A stretch of DNA of 64,000 nucleotides, from assembly GCA_014218235.1 (NCBI GenBank), contig CM024755.1:159271941-159335940 (forward strand), given 5' to 3'. This document shows, in pieces, positions 33,480-45,513 of the stretch (its first letter is position 1; each line of letters starts with the position of its first letter). The stretch comes from Colocasia esculenta. Its lineage: Eukaryota; Streptophyta; Magnoliopsida; Alismatales; Araceae. The position numbers and the translations under genes are program-made. The notes below the pieces were generated by a model that was not told the DNA's origin, ran no database searches, and saw only the letters and a list, made by a program, of their open reading frames with translations.

Positions 33480-36400
33480 TGTCACGTCCCGAGAATTACG
33501 CAGCGGATGTTAATAATGCGAAATAATTCGAGTCGATATCTCGAGACGTGAACAGTCGGCAAATAAGCCTCTAGCTAGCACGCACTAAGTGTTTAACAAC
33601 ACAACATCATCATAGGGCCCAAATATTGAACTCAATGGAAATTGTATTCAAATCTCATATTTGTCTCAAAAGAACTAATACAGGACTAAGACTCAATAAA
33701 AAGGAAAAGTACATCTTATTCCTCACTTCCTACTACACATTCTAAATCTCAAAATAAACTAACTATAGATAGACTCATATTTGGAACGCTCATCACTCGG
33801 ACGCATTCCCATTCTCGACTTACTCCTCCTCTTGAATTTTATAGTCACCTAGATGGGTAAAAGTAGGGGATGAGCAAACTAGCCCAGTAGGATTTATATC
33901 TCAATGTGCGGGCAATGATATAAGTGATTAACAATTTAGAACTAGGTAAGCATGATGAATGTCATGATATGCATGTACGCATAAAACTCATTAAAACATG
34001 ATACATGAAACGAGCTAGAGAGGGAGAGTGATCGTGATAGAGCAAGAATATAACGAGCAATATGTTGTCAAGAGTGAGGCATGTAACAAGCATGCAAAAT
34101 ATCATGTAAATTGCAATAATTGTAGGATGGCCATATCACGCAAGCAAGCAAGCAAGAATGTACGAGCACAATCAAGTAACACTAATCAGGCACGTGGACA
34201 CTAATGTACACCAAGAAAAGATCCATCAAGAATGTACACCAGGACACGTACATGTGGTTATTGTATCTATCATTCAACAAGCAAGTAAGACTCCCAGCGC
34301 AGATGCAATGCCAGTAATCATTATACCTCATGGTTAACAGTATATTTATGACTCTCCATCATTGGGGCTAGACTGGAGCCCTTGGACACTTGCCGTGCTC
34401 GGTCAGCATCTCATTTCAATTTTTAAATGTAGATACCCACAGTCATTAACAATGGCCAATGAGAGTTTCAATAAGTAAGCATGTGTAATGTCATGTTCAT
34501 GATGATGACGGGAACAAGTAATAAGCAATTTGTACATGATTTCATGATAACAATGGTCAAGAGATAAATTCGGCAGCATAACGGTACAATTTATACTTTA
34601 GTTCAATCTTTTCATTAATGGCTTTAGTCTAGATTGTAAATCACACTCACGAGAACAAGACGAGAGAGGAAGTGCACGCTATCTCCAGGGAACTTCAATG
34701 GTACAACCAACTCATCGACCATGTGGGAAACCATGGTCAGAGGAGATTTACGGAGGCCTTAGAGAAAAGGTTGCTAGTCTACCAATTCGGAATGACCGGT
34801 AGAGAGCTTCCAAATTCCCAAGAAAGGGCTGCCTAGAAGTGCAAGTGTGTAGTGATGTACGTGTGTCAATTCGCAAACCATCGATTTTAAACTCACGGAA
34901 AGCACTTAAGAACAATGCATTTAACTACACATGGGCATGAAAGATTTTAAGATAACTATGATCATTAAACATGGTAGAACAGTAGGAGGATTAAATCACA
35001 AGTTGCATGAATGATCACGTCATTAAGAAAGCAATTAGAATAGTATTCGTGTAATTAAAGTTTTTTAAATGGGATAGACACTTTTAATCCATTAAATACA
35101 TATCATGTAATGTTCAGACCCAAGACATGAGAATTACACACTAAATATCATGTTAACAGACCTCGGGTATGCCTTAAAATAGGCGTCCAACACAGAGGAC
35201 GCACTTAAAAATGCAGTGCACAATGAAAGCAAGCGATACTGTAAAGATACTAAATCGCGTCCACATAGGTGGCTGCCTTCATGCATGAATCGCGTCGGGT
35301 GACATGGACGCGTCTACAGAAAACCATTAAAAAAAATGTGGGCGGGAAAACCCTCTGAAACGCGTCCAGGAAGGACGTCGCGGTTCAGAGTGGCCTGGAC
35401 TCCCAGGCGGCGCGTAGACCCATGCGGGGCATGGACTGGTCAAAGCTTAAATTGCATCCGGGTGCGCGGATGCTTTTCAAGGGACCCTTGAATCGCGTCC
35501 ACCTGCGTAGATGCGGTTCTTGGTCAAACTGAAAACGCAGAAAACAACCTGCACTCAGGCGGTTCGATCATGCAATGCTTATATCTCCTAAACTAGGGCT
35601 CTTTGGACAAAAGTCTCAACATGAAAGTTGTTAGGAACATGGAATAGGTGCGAACTATGATTTTTAAATAATTTTAAACAGCCTCGAGATGCAGGATAAT
35701 CGACTTGAATAGGAAAAGTCTCAGACATGCGTGACTTTGGTAAAACACCTATAATTCAAAATCTACTCATTGGAATTCAATGAAATCAGTGGGAAACGAA
35801 AGTTAGATTGATGATCTACACATGGGTATAAGATATGTTAAGGTTTGGCTCGAGAAAACCTACTTTTGGGTTGAAGAATTCCCATTTTTTTTCCAGAAAA
35901 CCCGTTTCAGACCACTGTTTGAAGAACGCCTAATACTCCGTGTATACTGCATGGAAATTGAGCATTCCACTTGGGTTAGGAAGTAGACTCGACCCTCTTT
36001 CCAGGGGTGTAAGCCTTGCATGATGTGGTTTAGGTTTGGCCTACTTTGATCGACTTCAAGTGGACAGTTGTGCAGGTCGCAGCCGACAAAAGGGGGAAGA
36101 AGATTGGTTTGGTGTGCTTGATCTCCTGCTCCCCAGCTGCCATGAACTCCTCCACACGACCCCAGCCAGTTGTAGAACTCGACCCTAGAGTTGGTGAAGA
36201 GTATTTAAGCATCTATGGGTTTTAGGAGTCCTAATACAACAAGGAAAGGAGAGTTGCGGGATTGGCTTGTGTCTTTCCATAATTTGAAGATCTCTCCGTC
36301 CATTAGAGAGTCTTGGCCATCAAGCAACCTCCATGGGTGGGTAGGCAAGAATTTGGGTTGCCAAAAGTGCATGATTGCATCCCAATTAAACCCTAATTAC

Positions 36401-37012
36401 CACTTTCCAATTTCAGCTTATTTATGGTTACGAATTTTCATGCATTTTTTTGCTTCATTTGATTTTTGGGTCATATGTTGTCCATTGTCCCAATTAAGAT
36501 ATTGGGTCATTAATATATAATGTTGAGAGTCTCTCCAACACTTTTATTTAATTTTTGGTTGCGTCGTATTTCCATGTTAATAGTTTTCCGACTTGTTTCC
36601 TTATTTGGATAATCGGTCACAATAACTCTTAAACCTAGCCCAAATGATTTTTATTGACCCAAATTTCTTGATGGGTCATTAGCAGATATTATTTGAAGTC
36701 CATATATGATTTTTATTTAATTTTCCGACTCATCCAAGTACGTGTGATGATGATTTTTCGACTTATTTATGAATAATGATAATAAGTCGCAAAACACTTT
36801 AAACTTGGCTAATCCGATTTTCTTGGCACAAATTTCTTTGTGGAACCTTTAGGGATAATGTGTGGGGTTGATTTATAATTTGTACGAAATTTTCCGATGT
36901 GTTCTTGCATGTACAATAGTGGTACGTATGTTTTAAATAATCTGATATTATGGAAATTATTTATTTCCATTTATTTGAATTTTTATGTAATTAAAATTTC
37001 CGATGTGCTACA
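33480..37012 (-). repeat. Tekay-2 right LTR (5' LTR)
   Basis: TGTCACGTCC...GATGTGCTACA, 3533 bp. It matches 28354-31891 throughout with scattered differences. CACGT at 37013-37017 follows. Confidence 0.95.
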
Positions 37013-37017
37013 CACGT

Positions 37018-37530
37018 CAAAAAGTGAATGTGAACTGAACTACCACTTACCCCAAAGAAATATAAACATTCATGCAAAACTGAAATAGAGTGAAGCCTTC
37101 ATGGTTTTAATCAAGATCAAGTTTCTTGTCAAATGCTCATTTGAATATTAATTTCAATCATCGACTGAACATCACACCACCAAGAAATAAGTAACTCTTC
37201 AACGATTTTTTTCAATGGGTTATCTTAATTTATATGTTTTTGTAAGGTGTCTTCTACATGCTACAACTTAAGATTCCCGGACTATTATCTCCAAACCATT
37301 GTGTAAAATGAAATGTGTTAATACTATTATGTATGACACTTTGTAATGAGTGCATACCACAGTTCTCATCCTTAAGATTTCATATGAACACTCGTTCTCC
37401 ACTCAATTCTGTCAAAATCCATTTCTAGACATTTCTCCTCAGCATCTATCGATAGATGCCCTGTGCCTGTCGACAGACGGAATTCTGAACCATCTAGAAC
37501 TTCAACCGGTTCACATTTTGTCCGGTTCAT
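37018..37530 (+). other. S2 spacer, part 2
   Basis: Continuation of the S2 pol-env spacer after Tekay-2, non-coding. It carries two box palindromes (ATCTATCGATAGATG and CTGTCGACAGACG, 37446-37478) and ends at the array target site GTGGG (37531-37535). Confidence 0.7.
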
Positions 37531-37535
37531 GTGGG
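37531..37535. repeat. Left target duplication of Sirevirus array (gtggg)
   Basis: GTGGG before TGTTGGCCC. The partner is at 47154-47158, after the third LTR, with no duplication around the middle LTR. Confidence 0.93.
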
Positions 37536-37718
37536 TGTTGGCCCTTTTGGTACGACAGAAAGCTAACCTATAGGAGGGGTGAATAGGTTTTCTGAAATCT
37601 GAAACATAAACTTAAACACAGAAAATTATCACTTGAAAGTTTGGTTAGTTTAGTGTGATAAAGAGTAGCAGTGCGGAAGCAAGTAAACAATCACACAAAT
37701 AACACAAGGGATTTATCC

Positions 37719-37749
37719 TGGTTTGGCCCTTCCCACATGGAAGTCCTAC
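37719..37749 (-). promoter_or_regulatory. Conserved Sirevirus LTR hairpin (array family)
   Basis: Element strand: GTAGG-A-CTTCC-ATGTG-GGAAG-GG-CCAAACCA. Same layout and loop as S1, with one change in the right flank (CCGAACCA to CCAAACCA). It recurs in LTRs B (near 41680-41710) and C (near 45698-45728). Confidence 0.6.
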
Positions 37750-38280
37750 ATCTAATCCCCAAGCAACCTCTTGGGATTTTACTAACCAAGGGTACAGTCC
37801 CTCTCAAGGACAATACAACACCCAGCACCCCAGCTGGTCTTCTTCTCTTTCCCAGGCAACAAGGCAGCCCACTTCTCTTATAGGTAAAGAAGCCAACCTC
37901 CTGGTACAAACCCCAGTGCGGTTCTGCTAGACACAAACCCCTAGCTAGGTTCTACACTATATACAGTCCTACAGCTGGACAGAAATCTTTCTTAGAAAAT
38001 AAAGAACACGACTAAGAGTTGGAACAGATGAAAACCAACTAAAAGAAACTCTCAGCTAAAAGACTCTCTCCCCCAGATTACAAGATGCACACAGAGAGAG
38101 TGAAGAGAGGAGAAGGAGCTTGAATGCTTGAGTGCTTCAGTTGCTTGAACACTTCTTTTTGGCTCAAGCTCTTTCTCTCTTTTCCTTTGAGTGTATGTGG
38201 CGTTGAGGTTCCTCACTGGTTGTAAACTCCTTCAAAAATCTTCAAGAAAAGCTCTTACTTCTTCTTCAGCCTTGCTTCAT

Positions 38281-38288
38281 CTTTTATA
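38281..38288 (-). promoter_or_regulatory. TATA box of array LTR A
   Basis: Minus strand TATAAAAG (plus CTTTTATA), downstream of the box array on the element strand. The same word is in LTR B near 42236; LTR C has TATAAAAG near 46258. Confidence 0.65.
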
Positions 38289-38609
38289 CGAGCAATTTGA
38301 ATAAATCCGTTGGAGTTCTAGCCATTGCTCATCTTCTCTTTCTTATGATATTTTGTGGTCTATGTGGTCTGCAAGCATAGAAGAAAGTGTTTAGTTAAAA
38401 GAGTGTTTCTGTCAAAAAGGCTCATACCTCTATGTTTCCTGTTGCCACCCAGAAGTAGTAAGTAATCCCCTTTTTGTTGGCAGGAAAGAAGAGATCTAGA
38501 GAGATAAGCAAAAAGATCTCCTGTCAGAAAGATAAAGGATTACGCAAATTAAGAATATTTGACTTTTTCACTAGATGCCAAAAAAACATTTTGGAATATA
38601 AAGAAAATC

Positions 38610-38980
38610 TATGTTTAAATGATCGAAACCATGTTTGAGTGACCAAATCCATGTTTTTACAAGCGAATCCATGTTTGAGTGACAAATCCATGTTTTTACA
38701 AGCGAATCCATGTTGAGTGACCAAATCGATGTGAGAGGCAAATCGATGTTTCACTTACCAAATCAATGTGTGAGGCAATCGATGTTTCACTTACCAAATC
38801 GATGTGAGAGGCAAATCGATGTTTCACTTACCAAATCGATGTGAGAGGCAAATCGATGTGAGAATCACTCATCAAATCCTTATGGGACCAAATCGATGTG
38901 AGAGTGAATCCTTATGAGAGCAAATCCTTATGAGAGCAAATCCTTATGAGAGCAAATCCTTATGAGAGCGAATCACACAT
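38610..38980. repeat. ATCGAT box and CCTTATGAGAG tandem repeats, LTR A
   Basis: Repeated AAATCGATGTGAGAGGC and AAATCGATGTTTCACTTACC units, preceded by AATCCATGTTTTTACAAGCG units and followed by AAATCCTTATGAGAGC units (16 bp, four or more copies). The palindrome ATCGAT is the centre of most. LTR B (42590-43000) and LTR C (46620-46940) carry the same units in different numbers. Confidence 0.85.
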
Positions 38981-39246
38981 CAATAATGTCATAAAATTAT
39001 ATTTATTAGAAAAACATGATATTTAATTTATTATTAGAAAAATATGATATTTAATTTATTATTATAAAAACATGATATTTAATTTATTATTAGAAAAACA
39101 TGATATTAAATATATTTAATATTTAATTAATTATATAAATTTATATTTAGTAGAAAACATGATATTAAATGTATTTAATAATATTTACTTAATCATAAAT
39201 TTTGTTTTCACCAAAATATAAGGGTTAAATATAGAGTGGTTCAACA

Positions 39247-39500
39247 ATCTCCCCCTTTTTGGTGATGACAAAATTTATGAGAATTTTATGACACAAATAC
39301 TAGGCATAGAAAATATAGAAAATTCATAGAACATACATACTCTCCCCCTTTTTGTCACTAACCAAAAAGGAAGGATATTACCATGCATTCTCTCCCCTTT
39401 GTGAAAATTTCTTACCATTGAGGGGTTCAACAATGATTGACATTAGTAGATAAATTCCCCTTAGTCTATGCTCCCCCTTAGTCTGAGCTCCCCCTGAATG
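39247..39500 (-). promoter_or_regulatory. Multiple polypurine tracts, array copy 1
   Basis: Plus-strand pyrimidine words ATCTCCCCCTTTTT (39247), TCTCCCCCTTTTT (39341), TCTCCCCTTT (39391), CTCCCCCTTA (39471) and CTCCCCCTGA (39488) are purine tracts on the element strand. Clustered polypurine copies before the 3' LTR are a Sirevirus hallmark. The same set is in copy 2 (43264-43515). Confidence 0.9.
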
Positions 39501-39959
39501 AGATACTCTTCCTGAAAGAGACTTGCAAATAATTGTTAGTATATTAAAATTTAAAAATAAATTAATGACTACTCTCTTTTCAGATATGAGTTGGATGAAG
39601 AGTTGGCAGTCATCAGTGCCTTGAGCATCCGTGATCCTGATGAAACCAAGGCTATCCTGCAAATAAACTACTTAGTAGTAGGTACCCAAATCGTTTTGGG
39701 TCCTTTATGGTTAGATGCATGAAAATAACCTTTAGGAATCCAAACTAAGTGCCTTGTTGTGCAGGTATTTACTGTGTGTCCTAATTTATTGCAATGAGAA
39801 CAACAATGAATATAAATTGTTTTGCCATTTTTATTATCTTTGTACTGTCTGTTTAGAACACAATTTTTGGAAACCTTTTCTTTTACAGGGACCTTTTTCT
39901 AAGACATCTTGGTTTCTTTTACAAATTTTGGTAATGGATATTTTTCAGGAATTATGACT

Positions 39960-41440
39960 TATTTTCCATTTTCAGGAGGTATGTAACCAAGCTCTTGTTT
40001 GTTATTTTCAGATTTGATTCGTTTAAGCATAGGACTAAAGATGTTTTTCGTTTAGTTAATTTTCTAACTGATTCTTTTAAATAAGATTTTCTTCAGTTAG
40101 AGTTTTTAATTTTTCTTCTAACTCTAACTTCTCATTATTCTTACTTTTCAAATCTTCATTTAAAAGATAATTATTATCTTTACATTCTTTTAATTGTTCT
40201 TCTAACTGTTCCATTTCTGATTTAAGATCAGAATTAGTGTTTTCCAAACAAGTAAGGTTGTTCTTGATAATTTTCAATTCTTTTACAACAACCTTGTGTT
40301 TATCATAAAGTTCATTAAAAACTTGTTCTAAATCTTTAGATTCTGATCCTGAATCTATGCAAGAATCAAAAGATGAGTTAGAATGTACCTCATCTAGTCC
40401 TACCTGAGGGCTAGATTTACCTGCTCTTTCTCCGATTCCGAGCTTGATGATTCTGAGCTTGTGGCCTCATCATTGTCCCAAGCAGCCACCATAGCTTTTC
40501 TTTTGAATTTATTGTGCTGCTTCTTGGATTTTTCTAGTTGACTAGCCTTCTTGAGTTTAGGACAATCTAGTCTTTGATGTCCAGGTTTTCTACATTCATA
40601 CAGATTGGTTCTTTTTCCTTTCTCTCTTTCTTTTGAATCCTTCTTGATCCATTTTTCTTCTTCTTAAAAATTTTCTGAAGCTTGGACAGTACTTCATCTA
40701 CGTCGTTGTCTTCAGAATCTGCATTTTTGGAACTAGAAGAAGAAGAAGTGGAAGGAGTAGCTGCAACTTTAAGAGCATTAGTACATTTTTTCTTTGATGA
40801 GCTTTCAGATAGTCGCTCCATATTAATTTCATGTGCCATGAGGGAACCTATTAAGTTATCAATAGAAAGTTTGGTTAAGTCATGGGCTTCTTCAATAGCA
40901 GTTACTTTAGGTGTCCATGAAAGAGTTAAGGACCTAAGTATCTTTCTAACAGTTTCTTCATTAGAAAGAATTTTACCAAGAGAATTTAAACCTACTACTA
41001 TGCTTGAAAATCTATTATACATAGTAGTAATATTTTCGTATGGAAGCATTTTAAATTGCTCATATTGTGAGACAAGAATATCTATCCTAGTTTGTTTTAC
41101 TTTATCTGTTCCTTCATAAGTTATTTGCAGTTTATCCCACATTTCTTTTGCATATTTACAAGAAGATATTCTACTAAATTCCTTTTTAGATAAGGCACAA
41201 CATAAGTAGTTCTTAGCCTTAAAGTTTAAAGATAGTTTATTCTTATCAGCTGTTGTAATAGTAGTAGTACCTGCAGCAGAAGTAACAACATAATCACCTA
41301 CCTCTATTACCTACCACAGATCAAAGTCTGTGCCTCGAATGAAGCATTCCATTCGCATCTTCCAATATTGGTAGTCCTCTCCATCATAGAATGGAGGTCT
41401 GGTGACTGATTGACCTTCAACATATCCTTGAGCTGCCATG
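39960..41440 (-). pseudogene. Sirevirus gag, array copy 1
   Basis: Copia-type gag starting MAAQGYVEGQSVTRPPFYDG at about 41440. A TAG replaces a Gln codon (CAG in copy 2) about 43 codons in. The UBN2-type gag core is open at 41142-40567 (MWDKLQITYEG, LVSQYEQFKMLPYENI, WTPKVTAIEEAHD), with a Ser-run, acidic stretch and Lys-rich segment. The zinc knuckle is disturbed (PICMNVEN where copy 2 reads PICYECRKPGHQD). The C-terminal coiled coil (SEMEQLEEQLKE, EKLELEEKLKTL) is open at 40277-40077 but separated by a two-base loss near 40407. No pol follows; 39247-39960 is non-coding. Confidence 0.88.
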
Positions 41441-41496
41441 GATCTTCTCTAAGATCGTTGGAACTTCTAGAATGATCAAAGAACCTCGCTTGATAT

Positions 41497-43263
41497 TGTT
41501 GGCCCTTTTAGTACGACAACAAGCTAACCTAGAGGGGGGGTGAATAGGTTTTTTGAAATCTGAAACAGAAACTTAAACACAGAAAATTATCACTTGAAAG
41601 TTTGGTTAGTTTAGTGTGATAAAGAGTAGCAGTGCGGAAGCAAGTAAACAATCATACAAATAACACAAGGATTTATCCTGGTTTGGCCTTCCCACATGGA
41701 AGTCCTACATCCAGTCCCCATGCAACCTCTTGGAATTTTACTAACCAAGGGTACAGTCCCCCTCAAGGACAATACAACACCCAGCACTCCAGCTAGTCTT
41801 CTTCTCTTTCCCAGGCAAGAAGGCAGCCCACTTCTCTTACAGGTAAAGAAGCCAACCTTCTGGTACAAACCCCATTGCGGTTCTGCTAGACACAAACCCC
41901 TAGCTAGGTTCTACACTGTATACAGTCCTACAACTAGACAGAAATCTTTCTTAGAAAAGAAAGAACACGACTAAGAGTTGGAACAGATGAAAACAACTAA
42001 AAGAAACTCTCAGCTAAAAGACTCTCTCCCCCAGATTACAAGATGCACACAGAGAGAGTGAAGAGAGGAGAAGGAGCTTGAATGCTTGAGCTTCAGTTGC
42101 TTGAACACTTCTTTTGGCTCAAGCTCTTTCTCTCTTTTCCTTTGAGTGTATGTGGCGTTGAGGTTCCTCACTGGTTGTAAACTCCTTCAAAAATCTTCAA
42201 GAAAAGCTCTTACTTCTTCTTCAGCCTTGCTTCATCTTTTATACGAGCAATTTGAATAAATCCGTTGGAGTTCTAGCCATTGCTCATCTTCTCTTTCTTA
42301 TGATATTTTGTGGTCTATGTGGTCTGCAAGCATAGAAGAAAGTGTTTAGTTAAAAGAGTGTTTCTGTCAAAAAGGCTCATACCTCTATGTTTCTTGTTGC
42401 CACCCAGAAGTAGTAAGTAATCCCCTTTTTGTTGGCAGGAAAGAAGAGATCTAGAGAGATAAGCAAAAAGATCTCCTGTCAGAAAGATAGAGGATTACGC
42501 AAATTAAGAATATTTGACTTTTTCACTAGATGCCAAAAAAACATTTTGGAATATAAAGAAAATCTATGTTTAAATGATCGAAACCATGTTTGAGTGACCA
42601 AATCCATGTTTTTACAAGCGAATCCATGTTTGAGTGACCAATCCATGTTTTTACAAGCGAATACATGTTTGAGTGACCAAATCCATGTTTTTACAAGCGA
42701 ATCCATGTTTGAGTGACCAAATCGATGTGAGAGGCAATCGATGTTTCACTTACCAAATCAATGTGTGAGGCAAATCGAGTTTCACTTACCAAATCGGGAA
42801 TGTTCACTTACCAAATCGATGTGAGAGGCAAATCGATGTTTCACTTACCAAAATGATGTGAGAGGCAAATCGATGTGAGAATCACTCATCAAATCCTTAT
42901 GGGACCAAATCGATGTGAGAGTGAATCCTTATGAGAGCAAATCCTTATGAGAGCAAATCCTTATGAGAGCAAATCCTTATGAGAGCGAATCACACATCAT
43001 AATGTCATAAAATTATATTTATTAGAAAAACATGATATTTAATTTATTATTAGAAAAATATGATATTTAATTTATTATTATAAAAACATGATATTTAATT
43101 TATTATTAGAAAAACATGATATTAAATATATTTAATATTTAATTAATTATATAAATTTATATTTAGTAGGAAAACATGATATTAAATGTATTTAATAATA
43201 TTTACTTAATCATAAATTTTGTTTTCACCAAAATATAAGGGTTAAATATAGAGTGGTTCAACA
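41497..43263 (-). repeat. Array LTR B (shared middle LTR)
   Basis: 1767 bp, the middle LTR serving both units. Directly to its left on the plus strand is GAACCTCGCTTGATAT, which on the element strand is a diverged initiator-Met primer site (ATATCAAGCGAGG against TGGTATCAGAGCC). It has more box repeats than LTR A. Confidence 0.95.
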
Positions 43264-43975
43264 ATCTCCCCCTTTTTGGTGATGACAAAATTTATGAGAA
43301 TTTTATGACACAAATACTAGGCATAGAAAATATAGAAAATTCATAGAACATACATACTCTCCCCCTTTTTGTCACTAACCAAAAAGGAAGGATATTACCA
43401 TGCATTCTCTCCCCTTTGTGAAAATTTCTTACCATTGAGGGGTTCAACAATGATTGACATTAGTAGATAAATTCCCCTTAGTCTATGCTCCCCCTTAGTC
43501 TGAGCTCCCCCTGAATGAGATACTCTTCCTGAAAGAGACTTGCAAATAATTGTTAGTATATTAAAATTTAAAAATAAATTAATGACTACTCTCTTTTCAG
43601 ATATGAGTTGGATGAAGAGTTGGCAGTCATCAGTGCCTTGAGCATCCGTGATCCTGATGAAACCAAGGCTATCCTGCAAATAAACTACTTAGTAGTAGGT
43701 ACCCAAATCGTTTTGGGTCCTTTATGGTTAGATGCATGAAAATAACCTTTAGGAATCCAAACTAAGTGCCTTGTTGTGCAGGTATTTACTATGTGTCCTA
43801 ATTTATTGCAATGAGAACAACAATGAATATAAATTGTTTTGCCATTTTTATTATCTTTGTACTGTCTGTTTAGAACACAATTTTTGGAAACCTTTTCTTT
43901 TACAGGGACCTTTTTCTAAGACATCTTGGTTTCTTTTACAAATTTTGGTAATGGATATTTTTCAGGAATTATGAC

Positions 43976-45456
43976 TTATTTTCCATTTTCAGGAGGTATG
44001 TAACCAAGCCCTTGTTTGTTATTTCCAGATTTTGATTCGTTTAAGCATAGGGCTAAAGATGTTTTTCGTTTAGTTAATTTTCTAACTGATTCTTTTAAAT
44101 ACAGATTTTCTTCAGTTAGAGTTTTTAATTTTTCTTCTAACTCTAACTTCTCATTATTCTTACTTTTCAAATCTTCATTTAAAAGATAATTATTATCTTT
44201 ACATTCTTTTAATTGTTCTTCTAACTGTTCCATTTCTGATTTAAGATCAGAATTAGTGTTTTCCAAACAAGTAAGGTTGTTCCTGATAATTTTCAATTCT
44301 TTTACAACAACCTTGTGTTTATCATAAAGTTCATTAAAAACTTGTTCTAAATCTTTAGATTCTGATCCTGAATCTGTGCAAGAATCAAAAGATGAGTTAG
44401 AATGTACCTCATCTAGTCCTACCATGAGGGCTAGATTTACCTGCTCTTTCTCCGATTCCGAGCTTGATGATTCTGAGCTTGTGGCCTCATCATTGTCCCA
44501 AGCAGCCACCATAGCTTTTCTTTTGAATTTATTGTGCTGCTTCTTGGATTTTTCTAGTTGACCAGCCTTCTTGAGTTTAGGACAATCTAGTCTTGATGTC
44601 CAGGTTTTCTACATTCATAACAGATTGGTTCTTTTTCCTTTCTCTCTTTCTTTTGAATCCTTCTTGATCCATTTTTCTTCTTCTTAAAAATTTTCTGAAG
44701 CTTGGACAGTACTTCATCTACGTCGTTGTCTTCAGAATCTGCATTTTTGGAACTAGAAGAAGAAGAAGTGGAAGGAGTAGCTGCAACTTTAAGAGCATTA
44801 GTACATTTTTTCTTTGATGAGCTTTCAGATAGTCGCTCCATATTAATTTCATGTGCCATGAGGGAACCTATTAAGTTATCAATAGAAAGTTTGGTTAAGT
44901 CATGGGCTTCTTCAATAGCAGTTACTTTAGGTGTCCATGAAAGAGTTAAGGACCTAAGTATCTTTCTAACAGTTTCTTCATTAGAAAGATTTTACCAGAG
45001 AATTTAAACCTACTACTATGCTTGAAAATCTATTATACATAGTAGTAATATTTTCGTATGGAAGCATTTTAAATTGCTCATATTGTGAGACAAGAATATC
45101 TATCCTAGTTTGTTTTACTTTATCTGTTCCTTCATAAGTTATTTGCAGTTTATCCCACATTTCTTTTGCATATTTACAAGAAGATATTCTACTAAATTCC
45201 TTTTTAGATAAGGCACAACATAAGTAGTTCTTAGCCTTAAAGTTTAAAGATAGTTTATTCTTATCAGCTGTGTAATAGTAGTAGTACCTGCAGCAGAAGT
45301 AACAACATAATCACCTACCTCTATTACCTGCCACAGATCAAAGTCTGTGCCTCGAATGAAGCATTCCATTCGCATCTTCCAATATTGGTAGTCCTCTCCA
45401 TCATAGAATGGAGGTCTGGTGACTGATTGACCTTCAACATATCCTTGAGCTGCCAT
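43976..45456 (-). pseudogene. Sirevirus gag, array copy 2
   Basis: Same gag as copy 1, with different breaks. It starts MAAQGYVEGQSVTRPPFYDG at 45456 and lacks the TAG (DLWQVIEV is intact). It loses one base near 45270 and two near 44990-45000. The segment with MAHEINMERLSESSSKKK, a Ser-run and most of the knuckle (PICYECRKPGHQD) is open at 44859-44587. The C-terminal half is fully open at 44512-43976: acidic SSESEKEQVNLALMVGLDEV, a long coiled coil and the end GYIPPENGK. Lesions in copies 1 and 2 mostly do not coincide, so they arose, or were mis-sequenced, after duplication. Confidence 0.88.
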
Positions 45457-45513
45457 GGATCTTCTCTAAGATCGTTGGATCTTCTAGAATGATCAAGAAC
45501 CTCGCTTTGATAT

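Larger units (their letters stand above)
28354..37012 (-). mobile_element. Tekay-2: gag-only Ty3 element with giant LTRs
   Basis: Complete minus-strand insertion of 8659 bp with 5-bp duplication CACGT. The LTRs are 3538 bp (28354-31891) and 3533 bp (33480-37012), while the internal region is only 1588 bp. It holds a primer site, a gag gene and a polypurine tract but no protease, RT or integrase. This is the TR-GAG type of non-autonomous element, which needs pol from a relative. It is inserted in the spacer of Sirevirus S2. Confidence 0.93.
37536..39246 (-). repeat. Array LTR A
   Basis: On the element strand TGTTGAACCACTC...GGGCCAACA, 1711 bp. It holds the conserved Sirevirus hairpin (37719-37749), a TATA box (38281-38288), an ATCGAT-type box array (38610-38980) and four AT-rich 28-bp repeats (about 38995-39115). 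Confidence 0.95.

Noticed and set aside
38870..38980. Regular 16-bp repeats (AAATCCTTATGAGAGC) resembling a CRISPR array
   Set aside because: Repeats are directly contiguous without unique spacers, sit inside an LTR and recur in each LTR of the array; this is a plant nuclear sequence.
40682..41119. Plus-strand ORF of 145 codons, repeated at 44702-45007
   Set aside because: It is antisense to the gag coding region, and its Ser/Glu-rich composition mirrors the gag Ser-run.
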